Both the position numbers and the translations under genes were made by a program. Positions 1-8,571 of a DNA stretch of 64,000 nucleotides are shown one piece after another. The notes below the pieces were generated by a model. That model did not search any database. It saw nothing but the letters and a program-made list of their open reading frames with translations, and was not told where the DNA came from. Numbering within the stretch: the stretch's first letter is position 1; each line of letters begins with the position of its first letter. This DNA is from Glaciihabitans arcticus (lineage in GTDB: Bacteria > Actinomycetota > Actinomycetes > Actinomycetales > Microbacteriaceae), in assembly GCF_004310685.1 (NCBI RefSeq), contig NZ_SISG01000001.1, forward strand, positions 1,984,001-2,048,000, given 5' to 3'.

Positions 1-254
1 AAGAAGGAGAAAGCGATCACCCTGAGCGCGGTCTTCTCGCGACTCTCCGGATCCCTCGCCGAGAACTGCCAGGCCACGGCCGCCGCCGAAAGCACCTCGA
101 CGATCGAATCAAGGCCAAAGGCGATCAGGGCACTGGATGACGCCACCGTACCCGCGACCAGCGCGATGACCGCCTCGATCACGTTGTAGGCGATGGTCGC
201 CGCAACCACCCAGCGGATCCGGTTCTGCAGAACGAGCTTGCGCGCGGGGGTCAC
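1..254 (-). CDS. Cation efflux (CDF-family) transporter, N-terminal part, cut by the window edge
   Basis: About 84 residues are visible. After a basic N-terminus (VTPARKLVLQNRIRW) comes a first membrane segment (VVAATIAYNVIEAVIALVAG) and a second around ALIAFGLDSIVEVLSAAAVAW. The FGLDSIVE stretch holds the Asp and Glu expected of the metal site in cation diffusion facilitator helix II. I chose the GTG at 254 because it overlaps the stop of the upstream sensor gene (GTGA) and no ATG occurs in frame. Coupling to a CmtR-type sensor suggests export of Cd, Pb or Zn across the membrane. The rest of the gene lies outside the window. Confidence 0.8.
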   Translation of the reverse strand, partial: MTPARKLVLQNRIRWVVAATIAYNVIEAVIALVAGTVASSSALIAFGLDSIVEVLSAAAVAWQFSARDPESREKTALRVIAFSF

Positions 255-586
255 GCGCAGCACTCGCAGTCCACGATCGAGCACTCTTCGCCCTCGTCCA
301 CCGCAAGCACGACGTCGACCAAGGCGCCCAACGACCGGGCGAGATGCGCGTCGGCGATCTCGTACCGCGTCTGGCGACCCTCGGGCACGGCCGCAACGAT
401 CCCGCATCCCCGGAGGCACGCGAGATGGTTGGACACGTTGCTGCGGGTCAGCTCGAGATCGCGGGCGAGTTCGGCGGGGTAACCGGGCTGCTCGAGGAGG
501 CTCAGCAGGATCCGGCTGCGTGTCGGATCGGCCAGGGCACGGCCGAGTCGGTTCATCACGTCGAGTCGCGCATCAATGGTCAGCAT
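251..586 (-). CDS. cmtR: CmtR-type ArsR-family metal sensor/repressor
   Basis: A 111-residue ArsR/SmtB winged-helix repressor. The recognition helix region reads LTRSNVSNHLACLRGCG, and I count Cys57, Cys61 and Cys102. These are the positions I recall as Cd(II)/Pb(II) ligands in mycobacterial CmtR. The C-terminus is unusually cysteine-rich (C102, C107, C109, C110), which may extend or tune the metal site. It is co-transcribed with the CDF gene, overlapping by 4 bases. A palindrome three bases before the ATG and over a -10-like TATAGT suggests that it represses its own operon until metal binds. ArsR family is certain; the metal is inferred from the cysteine pattern. Confidence 0.88.
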   Translation of the reverse strand: MLTIDARLDVMNRLGRALADPTRSRILLSLLEQPGYPAELARDLELTRSNVSNHLACLRGCGIVAAVPEGRQTRYEIADAHLARSLGALVDVVLAVDEGEECSIVDCECCA

Positions 587-606
587 GCGCTGACTATACA
601 GTCAGC
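579..606. promoter_or_regulatory. Probable CmtR operator overlapping the promoter
   Basis: Three alternating half-sites occur: GTCAGC (579-584), GCTGAC (589-594) and GTCAGC (601-606). The outer pair extends to GCTGACT-ATAC-AGTCAGC at 589-606. The minus strand reads TATAGT across the spacer, a plausible -10 box, so a bound repressor would block transcription of the sensor and efflux genes. Half-site spacing allows two overlapping dyads. Confidence 0.7.
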
Positions 607-680
607 ACTGAACAATGTGTCCAGATCAGACTGTAAAGCAGCAGCTGATAACCGCCCATGCGCGCGCCTACGATTGACGG

Positions 681-1343
681 ATGCCTTCCCCCAGCAGCAC
701 GCTCCCGCCCCGCATCGCGACCCTGAATCACGGCGTGCTGCCCGAGGGCGACACCGACGTCCTTCGCGCGCACTACAGCTTCGACGCTATGCGCTTCACG
801 GCAGCAGACCTCGAGGGACGCGATCTCACCGGCATAACCCTCGAGAGCTGCGTCTTCGACGGGCTGCAGGCCAACGAGACGATGCTGCGCGCGGCCACCC
901 TCACCGACACGGCGATTGCCCGCCTGAACGCGCCGGTTCTCATCGCGGCCCGCCTGAGCCTGCGCGACGTGACTATCGACGGCTCCCGCATCGGATCCGC
1001 CGAGCTCTACGAGTCGAACTTCAGCTCGGTGAGCGTCGCCGGAAGCAAGCTCGGCTTCGTGAACCTGCGCACCTCGATACTCGCCGACGTGCTGTTCACC
1101 GCCTGCACCATCGATGAACTGGATGTCTCCGGCTCGAAGATCACCCGCATGGCGTTCGGCGGCACAACGATCGGCACTCTCGATCTCACCAACAGCACCC
1201 TGACTCATGTGGACCTGCGCGGAGCCGAGATCTCGCGCATCGTCGGGCTGCCGGGCCTCAAGGGTGCGACGGTCAGCCACGACCAGCTTGCAGAGCTCGC
1301 GCCTTTGTTCGCCGACCACTTCGGGCTCGTCGTCGAAGGCTGA
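681..1343 (+). CDS. Pentapeptide-repeat protein
   Basis: A 220-residue protein made largely of degenerate five-residue repeats (A/S-x-L/F-x-x), for example DLEGRDLTGITLESCVFDGLQ and SELYESNFSSVSVAGSKLGFVNLR, from about residue 40 to 200. Such repeats fold into a right-handed quadrilateral beta-helix. There is no signal peptide or membrane segment, so a cytosolic role is expected. Some family members mimic DNA and bind gyrase, but nothing here proves that. A TACGAT box ends six bases before the ATG with no clear Shine-Dalgarno site, so the transcript may be leaderless. It is divergent from cmtR. Confidence 0.8.
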   Translation: MPSPSSTLPPRIATLNHGVLPEGDTDVLRAHYSFDAMRFTAADLEGRDLTGITLESCVFDGLQANETMLRAATLTDTAIARLNAPVLIAARLSLRDVTIDGSRIGSAELYESNFSSVSVAGSKLGFVNLRTSILADVLFTACTIDELDVSGSKITRMAFGGTTIGTLDLTNSTLTHVDLRGAEISRIVGLPGLKGATVSHDQLAELAPLFADHFGLVVEG

Positions 1344-1395
1344 CCGCTAGGCTTCCGAGCACGGGGCTGCTGGGGTTCCGGTCGGAGGAGCCACC

Positions 1396-2010
1396 ATGAA
1401 GAACCTGTTCGCCGCACTGCGCATCCTCGCCGGAGGGGCGATCGTGGTCGCGATCGTCGGCCAGTTTCTGAAGTCGTCGTCGCTCACCACGATCAACCCG
1501 TTCAACTTCTTCGGGTTCTTCACGATCCAGAGCAACATCATCGCCGCGATCGCGTTCCTCGCCTCGGCGTATTTCCTCCTGCGGGGCATCACGCAGCCGC
1601 AGTGGGTCATCTACCTGCGCGCCCTCGCCGCCGTCGTAATGGTCATCGTGGGCATCGTCTACAACACGCTTCTCGCCGGCCAGGACCTCGCGGGTTCGTT
1701 CAACCTGCAATGGTCGAACGACATCCTGCACATCATCATCCCGATCTATGCCGGACTCGACTGGATCCTGTTCGGCGACAAACCGAAGCTGCCTTTCGCG
1801 AAGCTGTGGCTCATGCTCATCTACCCGGTCGTGTGGCTCGTCGTTGTGGTCATCCGCGGCGCGACCGACGGCTGGGTGCCGTACCCGTTCCTCGATCCGG
1901 CGAACGGCTACGGCACGGTGGCGTTGTACGCGCTCGCGATCGCGGCCATCACGATCCTGTTCGCGTATGGTGCCTACGCGCTGACGCGCGTGAAGATCCT
2001 CACGGCGTGA
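1396..2010 (+). CDS. Pr6Pr-type integral membrane protein
   Basis: A 204-residue protein with about six hydrophobic segments: near residues 5-25, 35-62, 72-92, 112-122, 132-152 and 172-198. The pattern FFTIQSNIIAA...LLRG and the loop NDILHIIIPIYAGLDWILFGDK match the Pr6Pr/FAR-17a-like family found in actinobacteria. Its biochemical role is not known to me. GGAGG lies seven bases before the ATG and fixes the start. The gene stands alone, 52 bases after the pentapeptide protein. Confidence 0.75.
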   Translation: MKNLFAALRILAGGAIVVAIVGQFLKSSSLTTINPFNFFGFFTIQSNIIAAIAFLASAYFLLRGITQPQWVIYLRALAAVVMVIVGIVYNTLLAGQDLAGSFNLQWSNDILHIIIPIYAGLDWILFGDKPKLPFAKLWLMLIYPVVWLVVVVIRGATDGWVPYPFLDPANGYGTVALYALAIAAITILFAYGAYALTRVKILTA

Positions 2011-2011
2011 G

Positions 2012-2275
2012 CTAGGCCGATTGCTCCCACTCGAGGCAGGGCAAACCGGCCAGACGCCGCTTCAGTTCCTCGTTGAGCTGCTCGATGACCTCGTTGGCTT
2101 CCCACTGGCTGCCGGCGCGCACGTGCAGACGGATTGCGGAGAGGTCCCAGTCGATGAGGAATGACCCGATCGGCGGGATGAGCACCACGCGCTGCGAGGC
2201 GCTGAGTGGTATCGACCGATAGCGGCGCAGGCGACGGTCGAAGGTCGACGCATCGATCCTCAGTGTCCCCGTCAT
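2012..2275 (-). CDS. Hypothetical protein, 87 residues
   Basis: The coding-like part is from MTGTLRIDAST to EWEQSA. It contains a beta-rich middle (RVVLIPPIGSFLIDWDLSAIRLHVRAG) and an amphipathic helix (EANEVIEQLNEELKRRLAGL). No family is recognised. Starts at 2284 (one turn longer) or 2293 are possible, since none has a good ribosome site. The longer reading frame further upstream looks non-coding. It converges on the membrane protein gene with only one base between stops. Confidence 0.5.
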   Translation of the reverse strand: MTGTLRIDASTFDRRLRRYRSIPLSASQRVVLIPPIGSFLIDWDLSAIRLHVRAGSQWEANEVIEQLNEELKRRLAGLPCLEWEQSA

Positions 2276-2461
2276 CGCCAGCATGGGGCCCATGGTCGCG
2301 GATCGAGGCGAACACGGAGTGAACTGGGGTGGTGAAACGCACCAATTGCGCGCGAATCGTGCGCACGCGTTCACTCGGGCGTCATCCCGCAGTCACCAAC
2401 GCCGAAGGCGGCCTCGCTAGGATCGCCCTAGCGAACCGGCATGGCTTCGAAAGGGCAGATC

Positions 2462-2986
2462 ATGGCATCCAGCAAGGCGAAGAAGAGCAGCAAGAGCGAT
2501 TCGACCGCGGACGACAAGCTCGCGAAGAAGACCGCCAAGATCGCCGAGAAGGCCAGGAAGGCGGCGAAGGCCGAGGTCAAGAAGGCGAAGGAAGCCGCCA
2601 AGGCCGCCGCCGAGAAGGCGAAGAAGCGCGCGAAGAAGGATGCCGCGGCCGCCAAGGAGAAGGCCAAGAAGGACGCCGAGAAGCAGGCGCGCAAGGACAA
2701 GAAGGCGAAGAAGGCTGCAAAGGTGCAGCCGGAACGTGCAGCCACACCCGCCGAAAAGGCCGAGGTCGCGGCTCCCATCAAACCGGTCGCGCCGAAGACC
2801 GCCGCCGCCAAGGCTCCTGCACAGGCTGCCCCCAAGGCCGCTCCGGCGAAATCCCCCTCCCTCGCCACGCTCGGCACACCCACCGACAAGTGGACAGTCG
2901 TCGCTCTCCGCACCCGCGCTCGCGAAACCGGAGTCACCGGTTACTCCCGCATGACCAAGGCACAGCTGCTGGCGGCACTGCGCTAA
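2462..2986 (+). CDS. Lys/Ala-rich histone-H1-like protein with a C-terminal SAP/Rho-N-like motif
   Basis: 174 residues from the ATG at 2462, chosen over an in-frame ATG at 2441 because AAAGGG lies eight bases upstream of it. Residues about 1-90 are a highly charged Lys/Ala helix-forming array (KAKKRAKKDAAAAKEKAKK), followed by a Pro/Ala-rich linker. The last 32 residues (DKWTVVALRTRARETGVTGYSRMTKAQLLAALR region) resemble a SAP or Rho N-terminal helix-extended-helix nucleic-acid binding motif. The layout suggests a nucleoid-associated DNA/RNA binder, like eukaryotic H1-tail proteins of actinobacteria. Function is inferred. Confidence 0.7.
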   Translation: MASSKAKKSSKSDSTADDKLAKKTAKIAEKARKAAKAEVKKAKEAAKAAAEKAKKRAKKDAAAAKEKAKKDAEKQARKDKKAKKAAKVQPERAATPAEKAEVAAPIKPVAPKTAAAKAPAQAAPKAAPAKSPSLATLGTPTDKWTVVALRTRARETGVTGYSRMTKAQLLAALR

Positions 2987-3042
2987 CTGGGAGTTCGACG
3001 AGTTTTTCGACGCAAGACACATGACCGGGACAGGCTCAGACC

Positions 3043-3255
3043 ATGACGACCGAGATGAACGATGAAGATGTCATGCACCAGGTTGTGGATCGCCTGGTCG
3101 AGAAGAACGAGGACATCCCGCGCGAACTGATCGACGAGGTGGTGCGCGAGGAGTTCACCGCACTCGCCGGACGACCCGTTCGCGACTACCTCTCCATCCT
3201 CACCGAGCGGGCCGCGAAGAAGCGCCTCAAGAAGCTCGCCAAGAACAAAGCCTGA
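3043..3255 (+). CDS. Small three-helix-bundle dimerisation-domain protein
   Basis: A 70-residue acidic-then-basic helical protein: EDVMHQVVDRLVEKNEDIPRE, ELIDEVVREEFTALAG, and a basic tail RAAKKRLKKLAKNKA. It resembles the small actinobacterial family annotated as three-helix bundle dimerisation domain proteins. There is no catalytic motif. It lies 56 bases after the H1-like gene on the same strand and may be expressed with it. Confidence 0.6.
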   Translation: MTTEMNDEDVMHQVVDRLVEKNEDIPRELIDEVVREEFTALAGRPVRDYLSILTERAAKKRLKKLAKNKA

Positions 3256-3325
3256 TCGGCGTTTACCTCCCGTTTGATTGCGCGCCTCATGATGGGGTCG
3301 TGCTTGCCTCGATGATTCTTCTGCC

Positions 3326-6300
3326 GTGACCGGAATCCTGAGCGCGTTCGACCGAGCGCCCGAGCCCCGCACCCTGCTCGACGTACTGCGCGAGAGCACG
3401 GCACGGCATCCCGACGCGTCGGCGCTGGATGACGGTTCGGGTGCCCTGAGCTACCGCGAACTCATGGCACGCGTCATCCGCACCGCCGCTCGCCTGAATG
3501 CGGCGGGGGTGCGCCGAGGCGACCGGGTGGGCATCCGGATGCCCTCCGGCTCCCGCGACCTCTACATCTCGATCCTTGGCATCATGGCCGCGGGCGCCGC
3601 CTACGTGCCGGTCGACGCGGACGACCCCGAGGAGCGCGCGGACCTCGTTTTCGGCGAGGCGGCCGTGCGGGGCGTCATCACGGGCGACGGCGCCTTCCGC
3701 CTCTCCACCCAGGACCTCAGCGTGGTGTTCAGCGACGTCGACGACTCCGGCCTGTTCGCGGGCGCTCCCCCGCACCCGAGCACAGCCTCCAACTCGATCG
3801 TGCAGCCGCCGCGCCCCGAGGATGACGCCTGGGTCATCTTCACCTCCGGATCCACCGGTACCCCCAAGGGTGTCGCCGTGAGCCACCGTTCGGCGGCCGC
3901 CTTCGTCGACGCCGAGGCCCGCCTCTTCCTCGCCACCGAGCCCCTCGGCCCGACCGACCGCGTGCTCGCCGGCCTCTCGGTCGCCTTCGACGCCTCCTGC
4001 GAGGAGATGTGGCTGGCCTGGCGCAACGGGGCGTGCCTCGTTCCCGCACCGCGTTCCCTCGTGCGCAGCGGCATGGACCTCGGCCCCTGGCTCACCGCCC
4101 GCGGCATCACGGTCGTCTCGACCGTGCCGACCCTCGCATCACTCTGGCCGGCCGAGTCGCTCGAGAACGTGCGCCTGCTCATCTTCGGCGGCGAGGCCTG
4201 CCCGCCCGAGCTCGCCGAGCGCCTGGCCGTCGACGGCCGCGAGGTCTGGAACACCTACGGCCCGACCGAAGCTACCGTCGTCGCCTGTGCCGCCCTGATG
4301 GATGGCTCCGCTCCCGTGCGCATCGGCCTTCCCCTCGACGGCTGGGATCTCGCCGTCGTCGACGCCGAGGGCAACCCTGTCACCGAGGGCGAGGTAGGCG
4401 AGCTGATCATCGGCGGCGTCGGTCTCGCACGCTACCTCGACCCCGCGAAAGACGCCGAGAAGTACGCACCCCACGAGCAGCTCGGCTGGGCGCGCGCCTA
4501 CCGTAGCGGCGACCTCGTGCGTTTCGACTCCGAGGGACTCGTCTTCCAGGGCCGCGCCGACGACCAGGTCAAGGTCGGTGGGCGTCGCATCGAGCTCGGC
4601 GAGATCGAGGCCGCACTGCAGGACCTCCCCGGCGTCTCCGGCGCCGCGGCGGCAGTGCGCACCACCGAGGCCGGCAACCAGGTGCTCGTCGGCTATCTCG
4701 CCGTGACGGACGCCTTCAACCGGGCGGCCGCGATCGTCGAGCTGCGCGAGCAGCTGCCCGCGGCGCTCGTTCCCCTGCTCGCCGTGATCGACGAACTCCC
4801 CGTGCGCACCTCGGGCAAGGTGGACCGCGCCGCCCTGCCGTGGCCGCTCGAGGGCGTCGAGGCCGCGGCATCCGGTCTCGAACCCGCAGCGGAGCGCCTC
4901 GCCCAACAGTGGCAGGCGGTGCTCGGTATCCCGGTCACCGACCTTTCGGCCAACTTCTTCGACCTCGGCGGCAGCTCGCTCGCGGCCGCGCAGCTCGTCG
5001 CCCGCATCCGCGAACTCGATCCCGAGTTCACCGTCGCCGAGATCTACACCCACCCCCGCCTCGGCGCCATGGTGGATGCCCTTGCCGCCCGCATCCGCCC
5101 CGAGGACGCCGAGCCGCGCGAGTTCCATCACGTCACGCCGACCCCGCGACGCATGCAGTGGCTACAGACGATTCTCGGTGTGCCGCTCTACGTGCTGAGC
5201 GGTGTGCGCTGGCTCGTCTACCTGCTCGTCGCGGGCGCGGTCCTTGTGCCGCTCGGCGGGTTCGACGTGCTGCCGACCGTGTTCCTCTGGGTGCTCATCC
5301 CGAGCTTCGTGCTGTTCGCGACGCCGCTCGGACGCATGGCCATCGCGGTCGCCTGCGCGCGGGTGCTGCTCGTCGGACTGCGCGCGGGCGACTACCCGCG
5401 CGGTGGCAGCGTGCACCTGCGCCTGTGGCTGGCCGAGCAGGCGGCCCAACTGGTCGGGGCGGTCAGCCTGGCCGGTGCGCCATGGATTACGTACTACGCC
5501 CGCGCGCTCGGCGCGAAGATCGACCACGAGGTGGACCTGCACACCCTGCCGCCGATCACCGGCATGCTCACGGTCGGCTACGGCGCCTCCATCGAACCCG
5601 AGGTCGACCTCTCGGGCTACTGGATCGACGGCGACATCCTCCGCATCGGCGCGATCCGCATCGGCGCGCACTCCTCGATCGGGGCGCGCAGCACCCTGCT
5701 GCCCGGCACCCGGGTCGGCAAGCATGCCGAGATCGCGCCCGGCTCCGCGGTGTTCGGGCGCGTGCCCGCCGGCCAGCTCTGGGCCGGCTCCCCCGCCCAG
5801 CGCCAGGGCCGCAGCACAGGCTGGTGGCCCGAGCAGCGCCCACCGCGCGGTCGCCGCTGGCTCGCCGCGTTCGCCGCGTCGTCGGTCGGACTCTCGCTGC
5901 TGCCCGTCGTCGCGCTGCTGAGCGGCGGCATCGTTGTAGTCGCGGCAATCCGCGATTCGGTCACGGCCTCCGACGTGCTCTGGCGCGCCCTCGGCGCGCT
6001 GGTTCCCGGCACGGTGCTCGCAGGCGTGGTGCTTGCCGGACTCGTGGTGGTCGCCGTGCGTCTGCTCAGCATCGGCCTGCGCGAGGGAACGTATCCCGTG
6101 CGCAGCCGCATCGGCTGGCAGGTCTGGAGCACCGAGCGTGTGCTCGACCTCTCGCGAACCGTGCTGTTCCCGCTCTACGCGAGCCTGTTCACCCCGGTCT
6201 GGCTGCGGATGCTCGGTGCGAAGGTCGGCCGTGACGTCGAGGCCTCGACCGTGCTGCTCATCCCCTCCCTCACCACCATCCGCGATGGCGCGTTTCTCGC

Positions 6301-7270
6301 CGACGACACCATGATCGGCGGCTACGAACTCGGCGGCGGCTGGCTGCGGCTGGGAAGATCCGACATCGGCAAGCGCGCCTTCCTCGGCAACTCGGGCATG
6401 GCCGCGGGCGGTCACGCCGTGCCGAAGGACGGCCTCGTGGCCGTGCTCTCGGCGGCACCCGCGAAGTCGAAGGCCGGGTCGTCGTGGCTCGGCTCCCCCG
6501 CCGTACGCCTGCGCCGCACGGTCGCCGTCGCGGATGAGGGGCGCACCTTCCGCCCGCACGCAGGGCTCCGCGCGGCCCGGATTTTCTGGGAGCTGGGGCG
6601 CGTCATCCCGGTCATCGTCACCTGCGCGATCGGACTCGGCGTGCTGTTCACGCTCGGGGTGCTGACCGTCACCTTCGGGGCGATCGTCGCGGCCCTGCTC
6701 AGCGGACTGGTCATGCTCGGCGCTGGAGCCGTCGCCGCAGCCATCAGCACAGCCGCCAAGTGGATCATCGTCGGACGCATCCGCGTGGCCGAGCACCCGC
6801 TCTGGTCTTCGTTCGTCTGGCGCAGCGAGGTGGCCGACACCTTCGTCGAGATGGTCGCGGCCCCATGGTTCGCGCAGGCCGCCCTGGGCACCCCCGCGCT
6901 GAACGTGTGGCTGCGCAGCCTCGGCGCATCCATCGGCCGCGGAGTGTGGTGCGACACCTACTGGCTGCCCGAAGCCGACCTCGCGCGACTTGGCGACGGA
7001 TCCACAGTCAATCGCGGCTGCGTTGTACAAACACACCTGTTCCATGATCGAATCATGAGCATGGACACCGTGACGCTCGATGCAGGCGCAACACTCGGGC
7101 CGCACAGCGTCATCCTGCCCGCAGCACGCATCGGCGAGCACGGCACGGTCGGTCCGGCCTCGCTGGTCATGCGCGGGGAACTGGTGCCGGTCGGCAGCCG
7201 CTGGAGCGGCAACCCGATCGGTCCGTGGCGTGAGGTGACGTTCGCGGACTACCACGCGAAGAACTCTTGA
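3326..7270 (+). CDS. Pls/PosA-type membrane-bound non-ribosomal peptide synthetase (poly-lysine synthetase-like)
   Basis: A 1,314-residue single-module synthetase. Residues 1-510 form an adenylation domain with the usual cores: FTSGSTGTPKG, NTYGPTEAT, YRSGDLVRF, GRADDQVKVGGRRIELGEIE, and GKVDR with its Lys. Residues 515-590 are a carrier domain, phosphopantetheine Ser551 in DLGGSSL. The rest holds three pairs of membrane segments (about 617-690, 845-912, 1089-1148), each followed by a soluble domain with hexapeptide-like repeats (IGAHSSIGARSTLLPG). There is no thioesterase. This is the layout of epsilon-poly-L-lysine synthetase (about 1,319 residues). Aligned by eye to PheA, the pocket reads D-A-E-S-I-G-T-V-V-K, lysine-like as I recall it. 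It starts with GTG at 3326. The product could be another basic polymer. Confidence 0.85.
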   Translation: MTGILSAFDRAPEPRTLLDVLRESTARHPDASALDDGSGALSYRELMARVIRTAARLNAAGVRRGDRVGIRMPSGSRDLYISILGIMAAGAAYVPVDADDPEERADLVFGEAAVRGVITGDGAFRLSTQDLSVVFSDVDDSGLFAGAPPHPSTASNSIVQPPRPEDDAWVIFTSGSTGTPKGVAVSHRSAAAFVDAEARLFLATEPLGPTDRVLAGLSVAFDASCEEMWLAWRNGACLVPAPRSLVRSGMDLGPWLTARGITVVSTVPTLASLWPAESLENVRLLIFGGEACPPELAERLAVDGREVWNTYGPTEATVVACAALMDGSAPVRIGLPLDGWDLAVVDAEGNPVTEGEVGELIIGGVGLARYLDPAKDAEKYAPHEQLGWARAYRSGDLVRFDSEGLVFQGRADDQVKVGGRRIELGEIEAALQDLPGVSGAAAAVRTTEAGNQVLVGYLAVTDAFNRAAAIVELREQLPAALVPLLAVIDELPVRTSGKVDRAALPWPLEGVEAAASGLEPAAERLAQQWQAVLGIPVTDLSANFFDLGGSSLAAAQLVARIRELDPEFTVAEIYTHPRLGAMVDALAARIRPEDAEPREFHHVTPTPRRMQWLQTILGVPLYVLSGVRWLVYLLVAGAVLVPLGGFDVLPTVFLWVLIPSFVLFATPLGRMAIAVACARVLLVGLRAGDYPRGGSVHLRLWLAEQAAQLVGAVSLAGAPWITYYARALGAKIDHEVDLHTLPPITGMLTVGYGASIEPEVDLSGYWIDGDILRIGAIRIGAHSSIGARSTLLPGTRVGKHAEIAPGSAVFGRVPAGQLWAGSPAQRQGRSTGWWPEQRPPRGRRWLAAFAASSVGLSLLPVVALLSGGIVVVAAIRDSVTASDVLWRALGALVPGTVLAGVVLAGLVVVAVRLLSIGLREGTYPVRSRIGWQVWSTERVLDLSRTVLFPLYASLFTPVWLRMLGAKVGRDVEASTVLLIPSLTTIRDGAFLADDTMIGGYELGGGWLRLGRSDIGKRAFLGNSGMAAGGHAVPKDGLVAVLSAAPAKSKAGSSWLGSPAVRLRRTVAVADEGRTFRPHAGLRAARIFWELGRVIPVIVTCAIGLGVLFTLGVLTVTFGAIVAALLSGLVMLGAGAVAAAISTAAKWIIVGRIRVAEHPLWSSFVWRSEVADTFVEMVAAPWFAQAALGTPALNVWLRSLGASIGRGVWCDTYWLPEADLARLGDGSTVNRGCVVQTHLFHDRIMSMDTVTLDAGATLGPHSVILPAARIGEHGTVGPASLVMRGELVPVGSRWSGNPIGPWREVTFADYHAKNS

Positions 7271-8571
7271 CGTCGTCGAAGCCCGCCGGCGACCGCTACG
7301 TTCCCGGCCCGCCCAACATCGGCTACGGCGTCGACTCGTACGCGCTCGATCTGCGCTACAAGGTCGCCACCAACCGCCTCGACGGCACAGCGATCGTGAC
7401 CGCAACGTCCACCACGCAGCTGTCGAAGCTCACCCTCGACCTCTCCCGGCTGCAGGTGAGCAAGGTGAAGCTGCAGGGGTCCCGCAGCGTGCGATTCACG
7501 CAGACCGCCAACAAGCTGACCATCACGCCAGCGGCACCGATCGCCGCCGACACGACGTTTGTGCTCACGATCGACTACGCCGGTGCCCCGATTCCTCGTC
7601 CCAGCCCGTGGGGTCCGGTCGGTTGGGAAGAACTCGAGGATGGCGTTCTGGTCGCGGCTCAGCCCACGGGCGCGCCCTCCTGGTTCCCGTGCAACGATGA
7701 CGTCGCGGACAAGGCGAGCTATGACATCCGGGTCGCAACGGAGCAGGCCTACACCGTCGTCTGCAACGGCCTGCTCGAAGACCACCGCGTCGCCGCCGGC
7801 CGCGGCCACTGGCGCTACGTGCAGGTCGAGCCGACCGCCACCTATCTCGCGACCCTGCAGCTCGGACGCTATGAGCGCACCCCCACCCAGTTCGGCTCGG
7901 TGCCCGGTGTGCTCGCCTACCCGCCCGCGATACAGGCGCGCGTGCTCGCCGACTTCTCCCCCGTCGGCGCGATGATGACCACCTTCGAGGAGCTGTTCGG
8001 GCCGTATCCGTTCGGCAGCTACACGATCGTGGTGACGGCGGATGACCTCGAGATTCCGCTCGAATCCCAGGGACTCGCGACCTTTGGGGCGAACCACGCG
8101 GACGGCAACGGTGGGGCCGAACGCCTCGTCGCGCACGAACTCGCGCACCAGTGGTTCGGCAACAGCGTCGGGCTCACCGAATGGCGGGACATCTGGCTCA
8201 ATGAGGGCTTCGCCTGCTACTCGGAGTGGCTCTGGTCGGAGCGCAAGGGCGGGCCGAGTGCCGATACCCTCGCGCGGCAGTTCCGTCGGGTGCTGGCCGC
8301 GCGGCCGGTGGATCTCGTGCTCGGCGATCCCGGCCCCAAGGACATGTTCGACGACCGTGTCTACAAGCGCGGCGCCCTCACCCTGCACGCGCTGCGCCTG
8401 TCGCTCGGCGACGAGTCGTTCTTCGACCTGCTGCGAACCTGGACGGCGCAGCACCACCTCGCGACGGCCACGACCGTCGACTTCCGCACCCTGGCGGCCA
8501 CGTTTAGCGCGACCCCGCTCGATGCGCTGTTCGACGCCTGGCTGGTCGGCACGGCGCTGCCGCGGCTCTAG
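7267..8571 (+). CDS. M1-family zinc metallopeptidase
   Basis: 434 residues. The gluzincin site is complete: H290-E291-L-A-H294, then E313 eighteen residues later in WLNEGFACYSEW, with a catalytic-type Tyr in VYKRGALTL. An N-terminal beta-sandwich (1-200) precedes it. At half the length of aminopeptidase N it lacks the large helical C-terminal domain. There is no signal peptide. The TTG start at 7267 overlaps the synthetase stop (TTGA), so translation is coupled. From memory, poly-lysine producers carry a Zn peptidase gene (pld) next to the synthetase for self-protection or turnover. The same role is likely here but not proven. Confidence 0.85.
   Translation: MTSSKPAGDRYVPGPPNIGYGVDSYALDLRYKVATNRLDGTAIVTATSTTQLSKLTLDLSRLQVSKVKLQGSRSVRFTQTANKLTITPAAPIAADTTFVLTIDYAGAPIPRPSPWGPVGWEELEDGVLVAAQPTGAPSWFPCNDDVADKASYDIRVATEQAYTVVCNGLLEDHRVAAGRGHWRYVQVEPTATYLATLQLGRYERTPTQFGSVPGVLAYPPAIQARVLADFSPVGAMMTTFEELFGPYPFGSYTIVVTADDLEIPLESQGLATFGANHADGNGGAERLVAHELAHQWFGNSVGLTEWRDIWLNEGFACYSEWLWSERKGGPSADTLARQFRRVLAARPVDLVLGDPGPKDMFDDRVYKRGALTLHALRLSLGDESFFDLLRTWTAQHHLATATTVDFRTLAATFSATPLDALFDAWLVGTALPRL

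Noticed and set aside
5162-7405. 747-codon minus-strand frame opposite the synthetase gene
   Set aside because: Its Arg/Asp/His-rich composition without any domain is typical of antisense frames in GC-rich DNA; the plus strand encodes clear domains throughout.
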